Positions 1-11,752 of a stretch of 64,000 bases of DNA are shown in pieces. A program made the position numbers and the translations under genes. Every line of letters starts with the position of its first letter. The stretch's first letter is position 1. Source of the DNA: Pyropia haitanensis (Eukaryota > Rhodophyta > Bangiophyceae > Bangiales > Bangiaceae); NCBI GenBank assembly GCA_008729055.1, contig SDUX01000006.1:62001-126000 (forward strand), given 5' to 3'. The notes below the pieces were generated by a model, which was not told the origin of the DNA, searched no databases, and worked only from the letters and a program-made list of their open reading frames with translations.

Positions 1-446
1 GTTTGGGGCGCCCCCGCCGGGGGGGGGGGGGGGGGGGGGGGGTGGACCGCCGAGCCCCTGCCGCTGGGGACGAGCCCGACGGCGGTGGCTGATGCGGCCG
101 TCGCGGCGCTGCGGCAGCACCCGTCGGCGGCGGTGCTGGTGGCGACACGCGGAGGCGACGCCGCTGGCGATGGGGGTGGGGGTGGGGTTGGGGGTGGCGG
201 TGGCGGTGGCGGTGGCGGTGGCGGTGGCGGTGGCGGTGGCGGTGGCGGTGGCGGTGGCGGCTGTGTGGGGCCCCTGCCAGCGCCGGCACCGGCGGCGCTG
301 CTGCCACCACCGCCGGTGGGGGGCGGGCGGCCATGGCGGTGGCCGCCGGGCCCGCCAACCACCGCGGGCTGGCCGGCGGGCGTATACGCGCCGCTGCCGG
401 GCGGCGCGGCGGGCGTCGCCGCGCCCGGCTCCATCGCCGCCACCGC

Positions 447-477
<31 letters not shown>

Positions 478-1191
478 GCCGCGTCTGGCGCCGCCGCCGC
501 CGCTGGCAAGCCGGCGGCGGCCGCCGCCGCCGCCGCCGCCGCCGGGGGTGCGGCCGTCGACCCGCCGCCGCCGGCGGTGGTGCTGACGCTGCCGCCGGCG
601 GGCGGCGCCCCGGGCCGGGACGCGCTGCTCGCCGCGTTTTCGCGCGCCGCCGCGGCGTTGCCACAGGCCACGTTTGTGGTGGACCCGTCGCGCGCTGCCG
701 CCGACGGCGGCGGCGGCGGCGGCGGTGGCGGTTCCGACGGCGTCGGCGGCGGCGGCGGCGGCGACGGCGGCGGCGGCTGGGGGTGTCACGCCGGCGGGGG
801 CGCCCCCCCCCCGGCGTCGTCGCCGATTGTCGGCACCCGCGCCGGGTTGGCCGGGCTGGCGTACCCTGGCAACGCGTCGGACGCGGCGGCGCTCGTGTCG
901 TGGGCGCGGTCGACGCTGCTGCGGCCGTCGCGGCGGCTGGCCGAGGTGTCCCCGGCGGCGTACACGGCCGCCCTGTGGGGCGGCGACGACACGGGCGTGC
1001 GGGACCCGCGGACGGGCGTCGCGTGGCCGCCGCGGCGGCCGCCCGGGGCGGCCGCCGCCGCCGGGCCCGCCGCGGTGCTGCTGCTCGACACGCGGGGGGG
1101 GTGGACGGCGACAGCGCGGGCGTGGCCGCGGTGCTGGCCGCCGCCGCCGAGGCGGCGCCGGCGCCGGCGCCGGCGCTGGGGGCGGCCACCC

Positions 1192-1237
<46 letters not shown>

Positions 1238-1687
1238 TGCCGCCGCCGCCGCCGACGCGGCGGCACCGCCGTGGCGCGACACCCCCCCCCCCGCGCCCGT
1301 CCTCTACGGCTGGGTCGACGCCGCCCGCTACGCCGGGTGGGTGGCGCGGCTGGGCGCGGCGGACCACCCCCCCCCCGCCCCCCCCCCGCCCCCCCCCACC
1401 GGCTCGGTGCTGCTCGTGCACGCGCCCACCGACCGGCTGCTGCGGCTGCCGCCCGCCACCGCGCGGGCGGCGCTGCGGTCGCCGGCTGCCGCGGCGCGGG
1501 CGGTCGCGGCGTTTGCGGGCGGCGCGGCGGTGGCGACGCCGCCGCCGCCGCGGCCGGCGGGGCCCGTCGCGTGGCCGTCGGTGGCGTACCCGCCGCTGCT
1601 GACGCTGCCGGTGGGGGGGGTGGAGCGCCTCGCCGCCGAGGCGGACGCGCCGCCGGCCGTCGTGGGGGGGGGCGCCGGCGGCGGTGC

Positions 1688-1729
<42 letters not shown>

Positions 1730-2053
1730 GGAGGGGCGGCCGCCGCCCCCGCCGCTGTCGGTGGTGCTCGTGCACGCGCCGTGGTGCGGCTTCTCGCAGG
1801 CCGCGATGGCCACCGTCCGCGCGTTTGCGGCGGGCTGGCCCGCGGGGGCGGTGTTTGAGGTGGACGGCTCGACCGCGGCGGGCGTGCCGGGCGGCACGGC
1901 GGGCGTGGGGGGGGGGGGGGTGCCGCCGCCGCCGGCAGCGTCGTCATTGACGGCTTCCCGACGGTCCTGCTGGTGGGGGGGGGGCGCCGCGTCACCGAGT
2001 ACGGCGGGCCCCTCACCGTTGCGGACCTCCGCGTGGCGGTGGGCGCGGCTTGA
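1..2053 (+). CDS. Thioredoxin-fold / PDI-like protein, 5' end outside window
   Basis: The coding frame is already open at base 1, so the N-terminus is missing. The clearest domain is C-terminal, about 1750-2053: an A-P-W-C-G-F-S active site (Trp codon 1782-1784, Cys 1785-1787, Ser 1794-1796), then a G-F-P-T cis-proline motif at 1952-1963 and the end of a thioredoxin fold, stopping at TGA 2051-2053. Upstream stretches around 880-1090 and 1300-1420 (a W-V-D..R-Y..W-V pattern) look like further thioredoxin-like folds, as in multidomain PDI relatives. The active site is CxxS, not CxxC, which favours mixed-disulfide or isomerase-type chemistry over net oxidation (inference). Two frame changes are needed, at the 8-G run 1094-1101 and the 14-G run 1907-1920; both are repaired by one extra base. 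Long Gly and Ala tracts separate the domains. Subcellular location cannot be judged without the start. Confidence 0.55.
193..261 (+). repeat. Hexanucleotide GGTGGC microsatellite coding poly-Gly
   Basis: About eleven tandem copies of GGTGGC lie inside the PDI-like reading frame and encode a glycine tract. The repeat is in frame, so length changes would not break the gene. Confidence 0.9.
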
Positions 2054-2655
2054 CGTAGGAGGCTGGGGGGGGGGGGGTGGGAGGGGGGTGGGGGGGGGGA
2101 GGGGGGGGGGGGGCGCCGTGCCGCGCCCGCCGCGCTGTGTCGCGGCCACGCTGGCCAGCCGCCGCCGCCGGGCGGGCGGGCGGCCCGCCGCCGCGGCGCG
2201 CGGCGGCGCGGGCGGCGCTCGGCCGGCCGCGGCGGCCGCGCCCGCCGGCGGCGGGCGGCGCGCCCCACTGGCGCGGCAGACAACAAAGACGAGGCACCGC
2301 CGCGCCGCCGCGCCGCGGTTCCAGCCGAGGCCAACGCAGGCGCCGCGGGCGGCGCCGCCACCGACCGCGGCGTTTGTCTGTCGAGCCGGCGGGGCCGTTG
2401 CCGACGGCGGGCGGGCCACGCACCCGCCCCGCGCCCCAGCGGCGGGGCGCGACGGCCCGCCCACGCGCGACGCGCGCGCGCGACGCGCGCCGCCGCGGCG
2501 GCCGCGCAGCGACGGCGCCCCCCCCCACCCCCTCCAGCCCTCACCCCCCACCGCCCCCCCCCCTTCCCTCTGCACCACACCAGCCGCCACCGCCACGGGG
2601 GCGGCGCGCCCCCCCTGTTCTATCACCGGCACCCCCCCCCCCCCCAACCGCGGCG
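2054..2655. other. Intergenic, convergent 3' ends
   Basis: This stretch lies between the stop of the PDI-like gene and the stop of the kinase-armadillo gene. It holds several G or C runs of 8-13 bases and a block of alternating CG (about 2464-2490). Long open frames cross it only because AT-rich stop codons are rare at this composition. I see no gene. Confidence 0.6.
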
Positions 2656-2956
2656 TCACGCGCGGCGCACCCCCCCCCCCGACCGGGCGCGGAGCGAAAA
2701 GCGCGGCGGCCGCGGCTGCCGCGCCGGGCGGCCGCGCCAGCCGGCCGCGTCACCCCCCCCCCCCGCCGCGGCCGCCTCGGCCGCCGCCGCGGCGGCCTTG
2801 ACGAGCGCCTTGGCGCGCGCCACCACCGGCCGCTCCGCGGGCGGGTACGCGGCGCCGCGGACGGCGGCGAGGAGCTCGGGCGCGACGCCGGTCGCGGCGA
2901 CGGCGGCGGCGCCAATGGCGGCGCCGCCGCCCCAGCCGCCGCCCGCACCCCCACCC

Positions 2957-3002
<46 letters not shown>

Positions 3003-3288
3003 TGCCGTCGGCGGCGGCCACGCCCGCGACCGTCGCGAGCGCGTCCACCCCCGCCGCCGCCACCGCCGGCACGTCGGCGGCGGAGCGGATGGCGGCGGCG
3101 GCGGTGGCAACGACGCCCGCCGCGACGAGGCCGGCGGTCGTGTCGGCGCCGAGCGCGGCGGCCGCGGCGGTCGCCGACAGCGCCGCCGCGACGAGCGCCT
3201 CGTCCGACGACGCGCGGCCCGCGGCGAGCGTCGCGACCAGCGCCTGGCCGAGGAGCGCCTCGCGGGCGGCGTCGGCGGCGAGGGCGCG

Positions 3289-3333
<45 letters not shown>

Positions 3334-5953
3334 CCTACCGCTGCCGCGGCGGCCGCGGCCACCGCGGCCACCAAACGCGGCGGCCGCACCGTCGCCGCCG
3401 CCATCCTCCCCCGCGACGGCCGCGCGGAGGAGGCTGGTGAGCAGCCCAATGGCGGGCTCGAGGTACGCGTCCCCCCCCTCTGTGTCCCCCCCCGCGGCGA
3501 GCAGCAGCAGCGACGACGTTGACGCGACGGCGCCCGCCGACAGCAGCGCGGCGGGCCCGTGCGGCGCGAGCGTCGCGGTCGCCGCGACGACCGCCGCGGG
3601 CAGCGCCGGCGGCGACGGGAAGGCCGCCGCGGCCGCGACGACCGCCTCGGCGAGGCCGCACGTGAGCGCCTCGGCCGCCGCCGACGCGTCGCGCCAGCAC
3701 AGCGCGCGGACGGCGGTGAGGGCGGCGAGGGCAACGTCGCCCGCCTCGGCGGGCGTCCACACGTCCCGCACGCCGGCGAGCGTCGACAGCAGGTCCCCGC
3801 CCGCGCCGCAGCCGCCGCCGCCGCTGGCGGTCAGCGACAGCGACGCGGTGGCACCGCCGCCGCCGCCGCCGCCGCCGTCGGCGCCCTCGTCGGGGGCGAC
3901 CATAAACAGCGCGTTGGCGAGCGCGCCGTGGACGGCGCGGACGGCGGGGACGCCGCCGCCGCCGCCCATCGCGGCGAGGCCCGCCAGCCCCGCGCACGCG
4001 GCGGTCGCCACCTCGGGGCGCTGCGGGTGGGCGCCCGCCGCGGCGGCGAGCACCCCCGCCACGCCGAGCGCGCGGCACGTGCGCGCGAGCGCCGGCGACG
4101 CGGCCGCGTCGGCGGCGCCGCCGCCGCCCACCAGCCGCGCCAGCGCCGCGCACACGGGCGCCGCGACCGACACGTGGCCCTTGCCGTGCCGCGCGTAGGC
4201 GCGGACGAGCGCCTCGACGCCACCGTCGGCGACGAGCAGCGGCGCGGTGGCGCCCCGCGCCAGCCGCGCGAGGCCCCACACGCCCGCCGCGACGACCGTC
4301 AGGGACCCGGCGTGTGAGCGGAGGGCGGCGAGGACGGGCGTGTGCGCGCCCGCCTTGACCGCGTCGGTGACGCGGCCGACGGCGGCCACCTCCACCGACG
4401 TGACGCCGCGGGGGGGGGGGCTCCACGACCGGCCGCTGGGCGGGGGGGGGGCGGCGCGGGGCCGCTCCCCGCCCACCGCCCGCCGCCGCCGTCACGGCCG
4501 GCCGTCCCGGTCCGCAGCGACCGCGGCGGCCCGCGGGTGGCCCCGCCGCCGCCGCTAGCCGAGCTGCTGCCAACGGTGGCGGCGGCAGACGAGCCGGCGC
4601 CGCTGGTCGGCGCCCGCCCCGGGCGCTCGGCGTGCTCGGCCGGGTGGCCCGCCGTCCGCGACCACCCCTCTGGCGGCGGCGGCGACGGCAGCCGCGGCAA
4701 CGGCGGCAGCGGCGGCCCGCCGACGGGCGTCGCAAAGTCGGTCGAGCCCGACGCGAGCGTGTCGCCCGTGTCGAGCGCCAGCGACGACGCGTTCGGGTAA
4801 TCGTCCACGTCGGTGGCCACCTCCGCCGCCGCCGCCGCCGCCGCCGCCCGCGGCCGGGCGGCGGTCACCGCCCCGCCCGCCGCAGCCGCCGCGGCCGCCC
4901 CGCCCGCCGCGGTCGCGGACGTCGACGCCGCCGCCGCCGCCGCCGCCGCCGCCGCGGCGGCCGTCGAGCCCGCGTCGCCCGCGTCGCTAAAGCAGTGCGA
5001 CTGGGAGTGCGGCACGCTGTCCGACCAGACGCTGCCGTCCCACTGCACCGACGAGCCGCCAGCAGTGGCGGCGGCGGAGCCCCCCGCCACCGACGATGAC
5101 CCAGCCGCCGCCAATGACCCGAGGAGCGCCCCACCGTCGTGCGGGAGGGCGCTGCCGGCCGCGGCGCCGCCAACCCCATGCGGAACCGTCCGCGGGCTGC
5201 CCGCCAACGACAGGGGCACCGGCGCCGCGGGGGGGGAAGGGGGGTCCAACGCGGCCGCCGTGGCCAGCGACGGCCGCCGTGGCGCCGCCACCGCCGCGGC
5301 CGCCTGCCCGGGCGCGTCGCTCGACGGGGCCACACGGGCGGCGGCGGCGGTGCCGCCGCCGCCGCCGCCGTCGCCGCGGCGGCGGGCATTGTCGCCGCCG
5401 TGGGCGGCGACACTCAGCGGGGAGTCCCCCCCCGTGGTCGATGACAAGGACGACCCCGCCGCGGACGATAGCAGCGGCAGGCCCGACGAGAGTGTCGGCA
5501 GCCGCTTGAGCTGCCGCAGGGGGGTCGGCTCGGGGCGCTCGGCGGCGTCCGCCGCCCCCGTCGCGCTCCCTTCCCTCGCGGGGGGCACCGCCCCGCCCGC
5601 GCCGCCGCCGCCGCCGCCACCGCCGCCGCCGCCGCTCCTGACGCTGCCGACAGACCCAGACGACACCAGGTGGACGCCCGACGAGTGCGTCGGCATCCGC
5701 GCCAGCCGCCGCAACGACGATGGCCGCCGCGGCCGCCCATCGTCAGTGCCGTCGCCGCCGCCGTCACTGCCGCCGCTGCCGCCAGCGGCGGCCGCCGCCA
5801 CCCCGCCACCGCCGCCACCGCCGACGCTGCCGCTGCCGCTGCCGCCACTGGCCAGCCCCGACGCGGCCGCAAACGACTCGACGGCCGCGCGGGCGGGCGT
5901 CATGCCCGCCGACGAGTCCAGCGTGGGCGACTGCGGCGGTGCCCCGTCGCCGG

Positions 5954-5984
<31 letters not shown>

Positions 5985-6234
5985 GACGCCCGCCACCCCC
6001 ACCCCCGCCGTCCCCCGACCAACGGACCGCAGGTAGGCCGGCACAGCCGTCGCGGGGTGCCCCGACTCGGCCGCCCCCGCCTGCGCTGACGGTGGGCCGT
6101 CCATCTCGGCCGCCACATCCCCGTACGCGGTCAGCAGGTCGGCCACCGCCGCGGCGCCGCCGACGCCGCCCAGCTGCGACCGCAGCGACGCGGCGGTGCG
6201 GCCGCTCCGGCGTTGAGCCACCGCCGGCTGCTCC

Positions 6235-6274
<40 letters not shown>

Positions 6275-8001
6275 CCTCCGTGTCCGCCACAGCCGCGGCG
6301 GGTGGCCCGGCAACAGCAAGGCCGCCGCCACTACCTCCGCTGCTGGTCGCGGCGCCGCTGCCGGTGCTGTCACCGCAGCCGTCGCCACGGTCACCTGCGT
6401 CGCCGCCACCACCACCGCCGGCGGCCCAGCCCGCAGAGCCGACCACGTCGTTGCCATTGCCGCCGCCGCCACCTCCGCCGCTGCTGCCGCCCCAGCCCAT
6501 CGACACGGCCTCGGCCTCGTCGTCGTCGGCGGGCGTGGTGGCACCGGCGCCTTGCGCCGCGTCGGCCACCCCAGGCGGTGCCCCGTCTGGGCGTGCCGTG
6601 GCGGCGGTGGCGGCCGCCGCCGCCGCCGCCGCGACCGTCGCCGCGGCCGCCGCGGCCGCCGCCACCGCCGTCTCGCGCTCCCACTCGGCGGCGAGCGCGG
6701 CGAGGCCGTCGCTCAGCTCCACCGCCGACGGGCGCGCCGCCCAGTCGGCGACGAGGCAGCGCTCCACGAGGCGGCGGAGGCCCGCCGCGACGCCCCCCGC
6801 GGGCGGCGCGCCCCCCCCCCCGCCCTCCACCCCCGCGTCGTGGGCGTCCCCCCCCCACGGCGGGCGCTCCCCCGCCATGAGCCGGCCGACCATGGCCGGC
6901 GGCGGCACGCCCTCCCACGGCCCGACGCCCGTCGCGAGCTCCTGCACCACCACCGCCGCCGCCCACACGTCCGCCGCGTAGGCGCGATCGAGCGTCGCCG
7001 GGTGCACCGCGTACGCCTCTGGCGGCAGGTACGCGCCGACCGCCTCGACGCCCGTCGTTGTCCGCGACAGCGAGCCCGACGCGGAGCCGCCGCCGAGGCC
7101 GCCGCCGACGCCATCGTCGGCGCCGTCGCCCACCCAGGTCGCGTCGATGGAGCGGGAGAGCCCAAAGTTGGACACCTTGAGCTCCAGCCGCGACGCGTCG
7201 TCGGCGGCCCGCCCGCCGTCGCCGTCGCCGTCGCCGCCGCCACCGCCGCTGTCATCAACGGGGAGCGCCTCGGAGAGGCACAGGTTGACCGGACACAGCT
7301 CCCCGTGGCTGACCTGCTCGGCGTGGAGGTAGCGCAGCGCCGCCGCCAGCTGCCCACCCAGCCGCAGCACCAGCCCCAGGGGTAGTGGCGGCGGCGGGCC
7401 CGCCGGGCTGCCGCCCCGCGACCGTGCCGCGCGGCGGCGGGCGGCGAGGGAGGCGGCGAGGTCGCCCCCCGGCAGGTGCTCCATCACCAGCAGCAGCGGC
7501 CCGTCGCCGCCGCCGGCGAGGCCGCCCGTCCGCGCAACGCCGTAAAAGCGGACGACGTACGGGTGGCGGAGGCGGCTGTGCCGCCGCAGCTCCCGTGCGA
7601 ACCGCACCACCGCCGAGCCCGCCAGCCGCCGCCGCCGCCGCTCGCCGGCGGCCGCCGACGGGGGGACCCGGACGCGCCTGCCCCTGCCGGCGCCAGCGGC
7701 GCCGCCATCGTCGCCGCTGCCGCCACCGCCACTGGCGAGGAGGGCACCCGCGGCGCCCCCCCCGCCGCCGTTGGCGGCGGCCCCCCCGCCCGCCAGCCCC
7801 CCCCAGCGGGCGGCAGCAACACCGCCGGCCGCAGCAGCTTGACCGCCACCGGCTGGCCGTCAAACGTGCCCGCGTAGATGGCGCCGTACGGGGAGTAGCC
7901 GAGGAGGCTCGCCGGCGTGGGCGCCCACTCGAGGCGCGTCGGGTCCAGCCGCGGCGTCCGCGACGCGGTGGGGGGGGGGTGGTCGGCTCCATATCCACCA
8001 T
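2656..8001 (-). CDS. TKL-like pseudokinase fused to armadillo repeats
   Basis: About 1780 residues. The start is ATG at 8001. The N-lobe has a G-Y-S-P-Y-G loop and VAVK with the lysine codon at 7838-7840; the C-lobe ends near 6670 with a PPE motif, a D-V-W in helix F and a closing R-P-S. A roughly 750-residue Ser/Gly/Ala-rich linker follows (6670-4450), then an all-helical Ala/Leu-rich region of armadillo-type repeats (4400-2700). Two catalytic residues are altered: HRD reads H-G-E (Glu codon 7299-7301) and DFG reads N-F-G (Asn codon 7167-7169), so phosphotransfer is probably lost or weak. The gene occupies three frames, with changes at the G run 7970-7979, at a C run in 7756-7804 and at 4410-4451; each is solved by one added base. 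Kinase plus armadillo architecture suggests a scaffold or signalling role (inference). The C-terminal end is approximate. Confidence 0.72.
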
Positions 8002-9977
8002 GTGGGCCGAGGAAAACAGAAAAAAAAAAAAAAAGTGGGCAAGAAAGTAAAGAGAGGCGGGCCGGGGTGGGGTGGGTGGGTGGTGCGGTGCTACTATTGG
8101 GGGCGAGGAAGGCACGGGACGGCACGGGAACACAAGGCTGGCGGCGCCACACAAATGGAGGGCAAGGGGGGGACGGAAGGGGGGAGGGTGGAAGAGCGCG
8201 CGACGCGTAGAACCCGACGAGTGGGAGGGGCGGGGGGGAGGGAGGCGGGAAAGTCGGCACCCGAGCCGGACCTGTCGTCGAGACGGGCCACCCCGACGGA
8301 CGCGGTGGGCCGGCGGGTCCCCGCGGCCGACGCCGCAACGGATGAGGGCGGCGAGAGGGGGTGCCCCCGCCAGCAGGTGCCGTCCGCCACGCCCGTACGT
8401 GCCGCAAGGTGTAGACGGCGCACCCACCGTGGGCGCGTGGCCGCGCTGCCGGCGTCGCAGACCCGACGGCAAGAAAACAAAAAAAAACAGAAAAGAAAAA
8501 AAGCGCCCAGAGCACGCAGAGCGGCCGGCGTCCACCGGTCGGGCAGGGGGGGATCCCGCCCACCGTGGCCGGCGGCCGGGCGCGGCGGTGGCGGCGGCGG
8601 CGGCGGCGGCGGCGAGGCGCAGCAGCAATGCGCGGGACGGGGGGAGCGGGGGCGCCGCCGCGTTGGCACGGGCGGGACGGCGAAGGCCGCGCCGTGCGGG
8701 CCTCGCCGCACGCGCGGCGCCGGCAGCACGCACAGCGCATGGGGCAAAGGCCCGCCGCGCCAACCGCCCGCGCGGGGGCGTGCCACCCGCGGTGTCTCGT
8801 TCCCGGTGACGCGGAGCCGAGCGGGCGCGTGGGGACCGCGCGTGCGGCGGCGCCAGCAATGACAGCGCAGCGGGATGGGCACTGCCGTGCTGGCCGGGGG
8901 GGGGTGCCCACTCATTGGTAGAGCCGCCACTGTCGCTCCTGGAGCACGCTTGGGAGTGGTGGACGGGCTTGCACTGCTGTGGGTATTGTGCCATCGACAC
9001 ACGGCGCCTCCGTGCCATGGGTGGCCGGTGTGCCACCCCTCATTGGCTCCAGCCTCTGGCTCTGACGACGATCACTGTCGCGGGGCCCCGTGATTGGTCC
9101 CCCAGAATCACAGATATGGCCGGTGGTCCATATGGACTGCTGACCGGGGTGTCAAGGCGGCCCCACTGGCCGCGCGGGTTCCTGTCAAAAGAAAGGGGAG
9201 CCAAATGGGGGGTGCGACCGCATGATCTGTACAGCATCGTGCCGCGCGGACCCGTATGTACATGTACAGCGTGGACAGCAAACCGGCTGGGCTGGGCGTC
9301 CGCGTCGCGGCCGACGCGGACACTCGCGGCCGCACCTCCACCGTATACCTCACTCACGCCACCCCCGGTCCCTGCCCCCTGTTTGGCGGCACCGGTCACG
9401 GCGGCGCCCTTCTTGCAAGGATGCGACTGCGTGCGTCGGGCGCGGGGCCACGCTCGGCGGGAGAGGGCCGTGGTGGTGGCCGCTCGCAGCGGTGCTGGCG
9501 AGCAAGGAGCGGACGCAGCCGGCGCCACGGTGGCCATGGCGCACCGGTGGGCGGCCGTCCGCGGGGTCCGTCGTGGATCCAGACGGCCTCACCCAGCAGT
9601 GCTGGTCTCGCCCCGCCGGGCGTCGCCAATCCCTCGGGTGGTCCCACCCATCGGGGGTTGAGTTCTGCACGATGGGACGGGAGGGTCACGCCATGGGGAG
9701 GGGGTAGGCCCACCCTGCTCCCGCACCCCCTTCTTGCTCACCCTCCAGTGATGGTAGCCGCCGCCGATGCCGCGGCTGCTGCCGCTGCCGCCGCCGCCGT
9801 CGCCACAGCCCCCTGCAGCCACGGCGGGAGGACCCCCCGCCGCCGCGCGGGCCAGCCAGAGCAGCCTCTGTCGGCCGCGGTCACCGCCCAGACCCTCCCC
9901 ACACCACTCTCTGGGGAGAAGCACTGGCCGTCGTCGCCGACCTTCCCCCCCTTGTCCCCGTCCCAACCTCTGACCGC
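8002..9977. other. Upstream region of the pseudokinase gene; no gene seen
   Basis: Two kilobases of somewhat lower GC. It contains an A-run at 8022-8036 directly upstream of the pseudokinase start and another A-rich patch near 8470-8500. None of the open frames shows a domain, signal or convincing composition. Confidence 0.5.
8914..9097 (-). promoter_or_regulatory. Cluster of three CCAAT pentamers
   Basis: CCAAT on the minus strand (ATTGG on plus) occurs at 8914-8918, 9042-9046 and 9093-9097. The first two sit in near-duplicate contexts, CACTCATTGG and CCCTCATTGG. The cluster is 0.9-1.1 kb upstream of the pseudokinase start and in the same orientation. CCAAT is the NF-Y binding core in eukaryotes; its use here is inference. 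Confidence 0.3.
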
Positions 9978-11323
9978 TCAGTGACCCAAGACGGCGACGA
10001 CGGCGGCGCGGAGCAGCGGCGGCGTCAGAGGCCAAACGCGGTCCAGGGGGTGCCAACGGCAGCGTGATGAACTAGAGGGAGGCCGTGCAATGAAAACAAG
10101 GGTTATCCAAACGCACCAGCCGCCCCTGTTATCCCCCCCCCCCGCCGCCTCGCCGCCTCCGCGTCCACCCCCCCACTCAGGCGCCGCCCGGCGACGCGAG
10201 TGCTGGTGCCGGCACCCCCCCCGTTCCCCCCCCCCCGCGCCCGCCACAAACGCGGCCACCGCGTCGTGCCACGCCGCCCCCGCGTGCGCCGCGTCCTCCC
10301 ACAGCCACTCGTGCAGGCCGCCCGCGTCGTTGGTCACGGCCGTCACGCGGGTGCCGCGCGAGTCCCCCCCGAGCGCCGCGACGAGCGCCGCCGAGCCGGT
10401 CGCGTCGCACAGCGGGTCGTCGGGGCACGCCAGCACGAGCACCCTCACCCCCGGGGCGGTGGCGAGGCAGCCGCCCGCGCCCTCCCCGCGGGCCGCCTCG
10501 GCCATTGTCGCCGTGTGCCGCTGGCCGGCGCTGACCATGTCCGCGCCCATCCCCACGCAGGTGGTCGTGTGCATCAGCGGGTCCGCGCGGATGCGCGCCG
10601 CCTCGGCCGCGTCGTGCGTCAGCTGCTCGGGCGTGATGCCCGTCGGCGTCGGCACGGCGGCCAGGCCGACGGCGGCGACCACCTTGGCCAGCGGCAAGAC
10701 CGCGCGCAGCAGGCCGGGCGCGCGGATGCGGAGGGCGGCAGACGAAAAGATCAGGCCGGTCACGACGACGGGCCCGCCGGCGGGCTCGCCCGCCGCCGCC
10801 GCCGCCGCGGCGCGGCCGGCCGATAGGGCGGCGGCGGGGGCGGCGGCGTCGCCCGCGGCGACCGCCGCGAGCACCAGCCCGCCCATGCTGTGGCCGAGCA
10901 ACACGACGCGCACGCCCGCCTCTGCCCGCGGCAGCAGCCCCCCCACGGCGGGGAGGACCGTCGACAGCCAGTCGTCGGCGGCGGCGGCGGAGCCCTTGAG
11001 CAGCCCGCGCCGCCCGGGCGACCGGCCGTGCCCCCGCGCGTCGTGCGCGTAGACGCCGACGACGGCGGGCACGCGCGCGAGCAGCGCCGCCGCGACGCGC
11101 TCATAGCGTCCTCCATACTCACCGAGGCCATGGTGGATGACCACCACCGTGGGGGGGGTGCCGGGCGGGGGGATCCCGTCGCCCGTCGACGGCCGTGTCC
11201 ACGCCGACAGGTGCAGCCGCGTGCCGTCGGCGGTGGGGGGGGTGGTGTGGGTGGCCGTCGTGGGGGGGGGGGGGTCGCCGCACCGGCGGGCTCGGAGCGG
11301 GGGAGCAAGGGGGGGAGCGCCAT
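9978..11323 (-). CDS. Monoglyceride lipase / lysophospholipase-type alpha/beta hydrolase
   Basis: Serine hydrolase that would release the fatty acid from monoacylglycerol or lysophospholipid. The protein has the family's H-G-L-G-E-Y-G-G-R-Y entry motif, a Y-A-H-D-A-R-G-H-G-R-S strand, the nucleophile elbow G-H-S-M-G-G, an acid residue in C-P-D-D-P-L-C-D and a late G-L-H-E-W-L-W-E that supplies the histidine, so the Ser-Asp-His triad is complete. Start is ATG at 11323 in a good context; the leader must change frame at the 13-G run 11262-11274 (one base short) to join the main frame. The catalytic domain ends near 10240; the C-terminal tail to 9978 is low-complexity and crosses another long C run, so the true stop may be near 10128. 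No signal peptide or membrane span is evident. Distinction between MGL and other lysophospholipases is not possible from sequence alone. Confidence 0.75.
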
Positions 11324-11669
11324 GGCGACAACCGTGGCGCGAGGGGGGGGAACGCGGCCGCGGCAGTAGAGCGGGTGGGGGCGTGTTTCGAGAGCGCGGC
11401 GGGGAGAGGCCGTGCGATGACAGGGGAGCAGAGCGGCCAAGGAAAAGGCGAGGGGGGAGGGGGGAAGTGGGGGCGATGGCAGAGAAGATGGGGGGGGCGG
11501 CGGGGGGTGCATGGCACAGCAGGGGACACGGCAGGACGGAAGGTCTCGGACGTGTAGGCAGTGGTTGCCGGCGAGGACGGCGAGTTGCATGCGATCCCCA
11601 ATGCGCGCAAGACCATGTCCATTGCGTTTCTTGAGTATATATTCACTTAATTTTTCACGTCGTACATCT
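11324..11669. other. Intergenic before the tRNA
   Basis: Purine-rich sequence at first, then a drop to about 45% GC near 11630-11670 just before the tRNA. No protein feature is seen. Confidence 0.5.
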
Positions 11670-11752
11670 GGTCAGATGGCCGAGCGGTCTAAGGCGCTGC
11701 GTTCAGGTCGCAGTCAATTTAATTGGCGTGGGTTCGAATCCCACTCTGATCA
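11670..11752 (+). tRNA. trnL-CAG: tRNA-Leu (anticodon CAG)
   Basis: A complete class II tRNA without an intron. The acceptor stem GGTCAGA pairs with TCTGATC (one G-U pair), with discriminator A at 11752. The D arm carries GGCCGAGCGGTCTAAGGC (A box) and the anticodon stem CTGCG/CGCAG encloses the loop TTCAGGT, giving CAG. A long variable arm (about 11713-11725) and the T arm GGTTCGAATCC (B box) follow, as expected for leucine. CCA is not encoded. A short T-run at 11762-11767 can serve as the polymerase III terminator. CUG-type codons dominate the leucines of this window, so this isoacceptor should be heavily used. Confidence 0.96.

Noticed and set aside
8022..8036. A-run as a retrotransposed poly(A) tail
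   Set aside because: It lies in the 5' flank of the pseudokinase gene without a processed copy next to it; similar A-runs at 8470-8500 and 40206-40224 also lack one.
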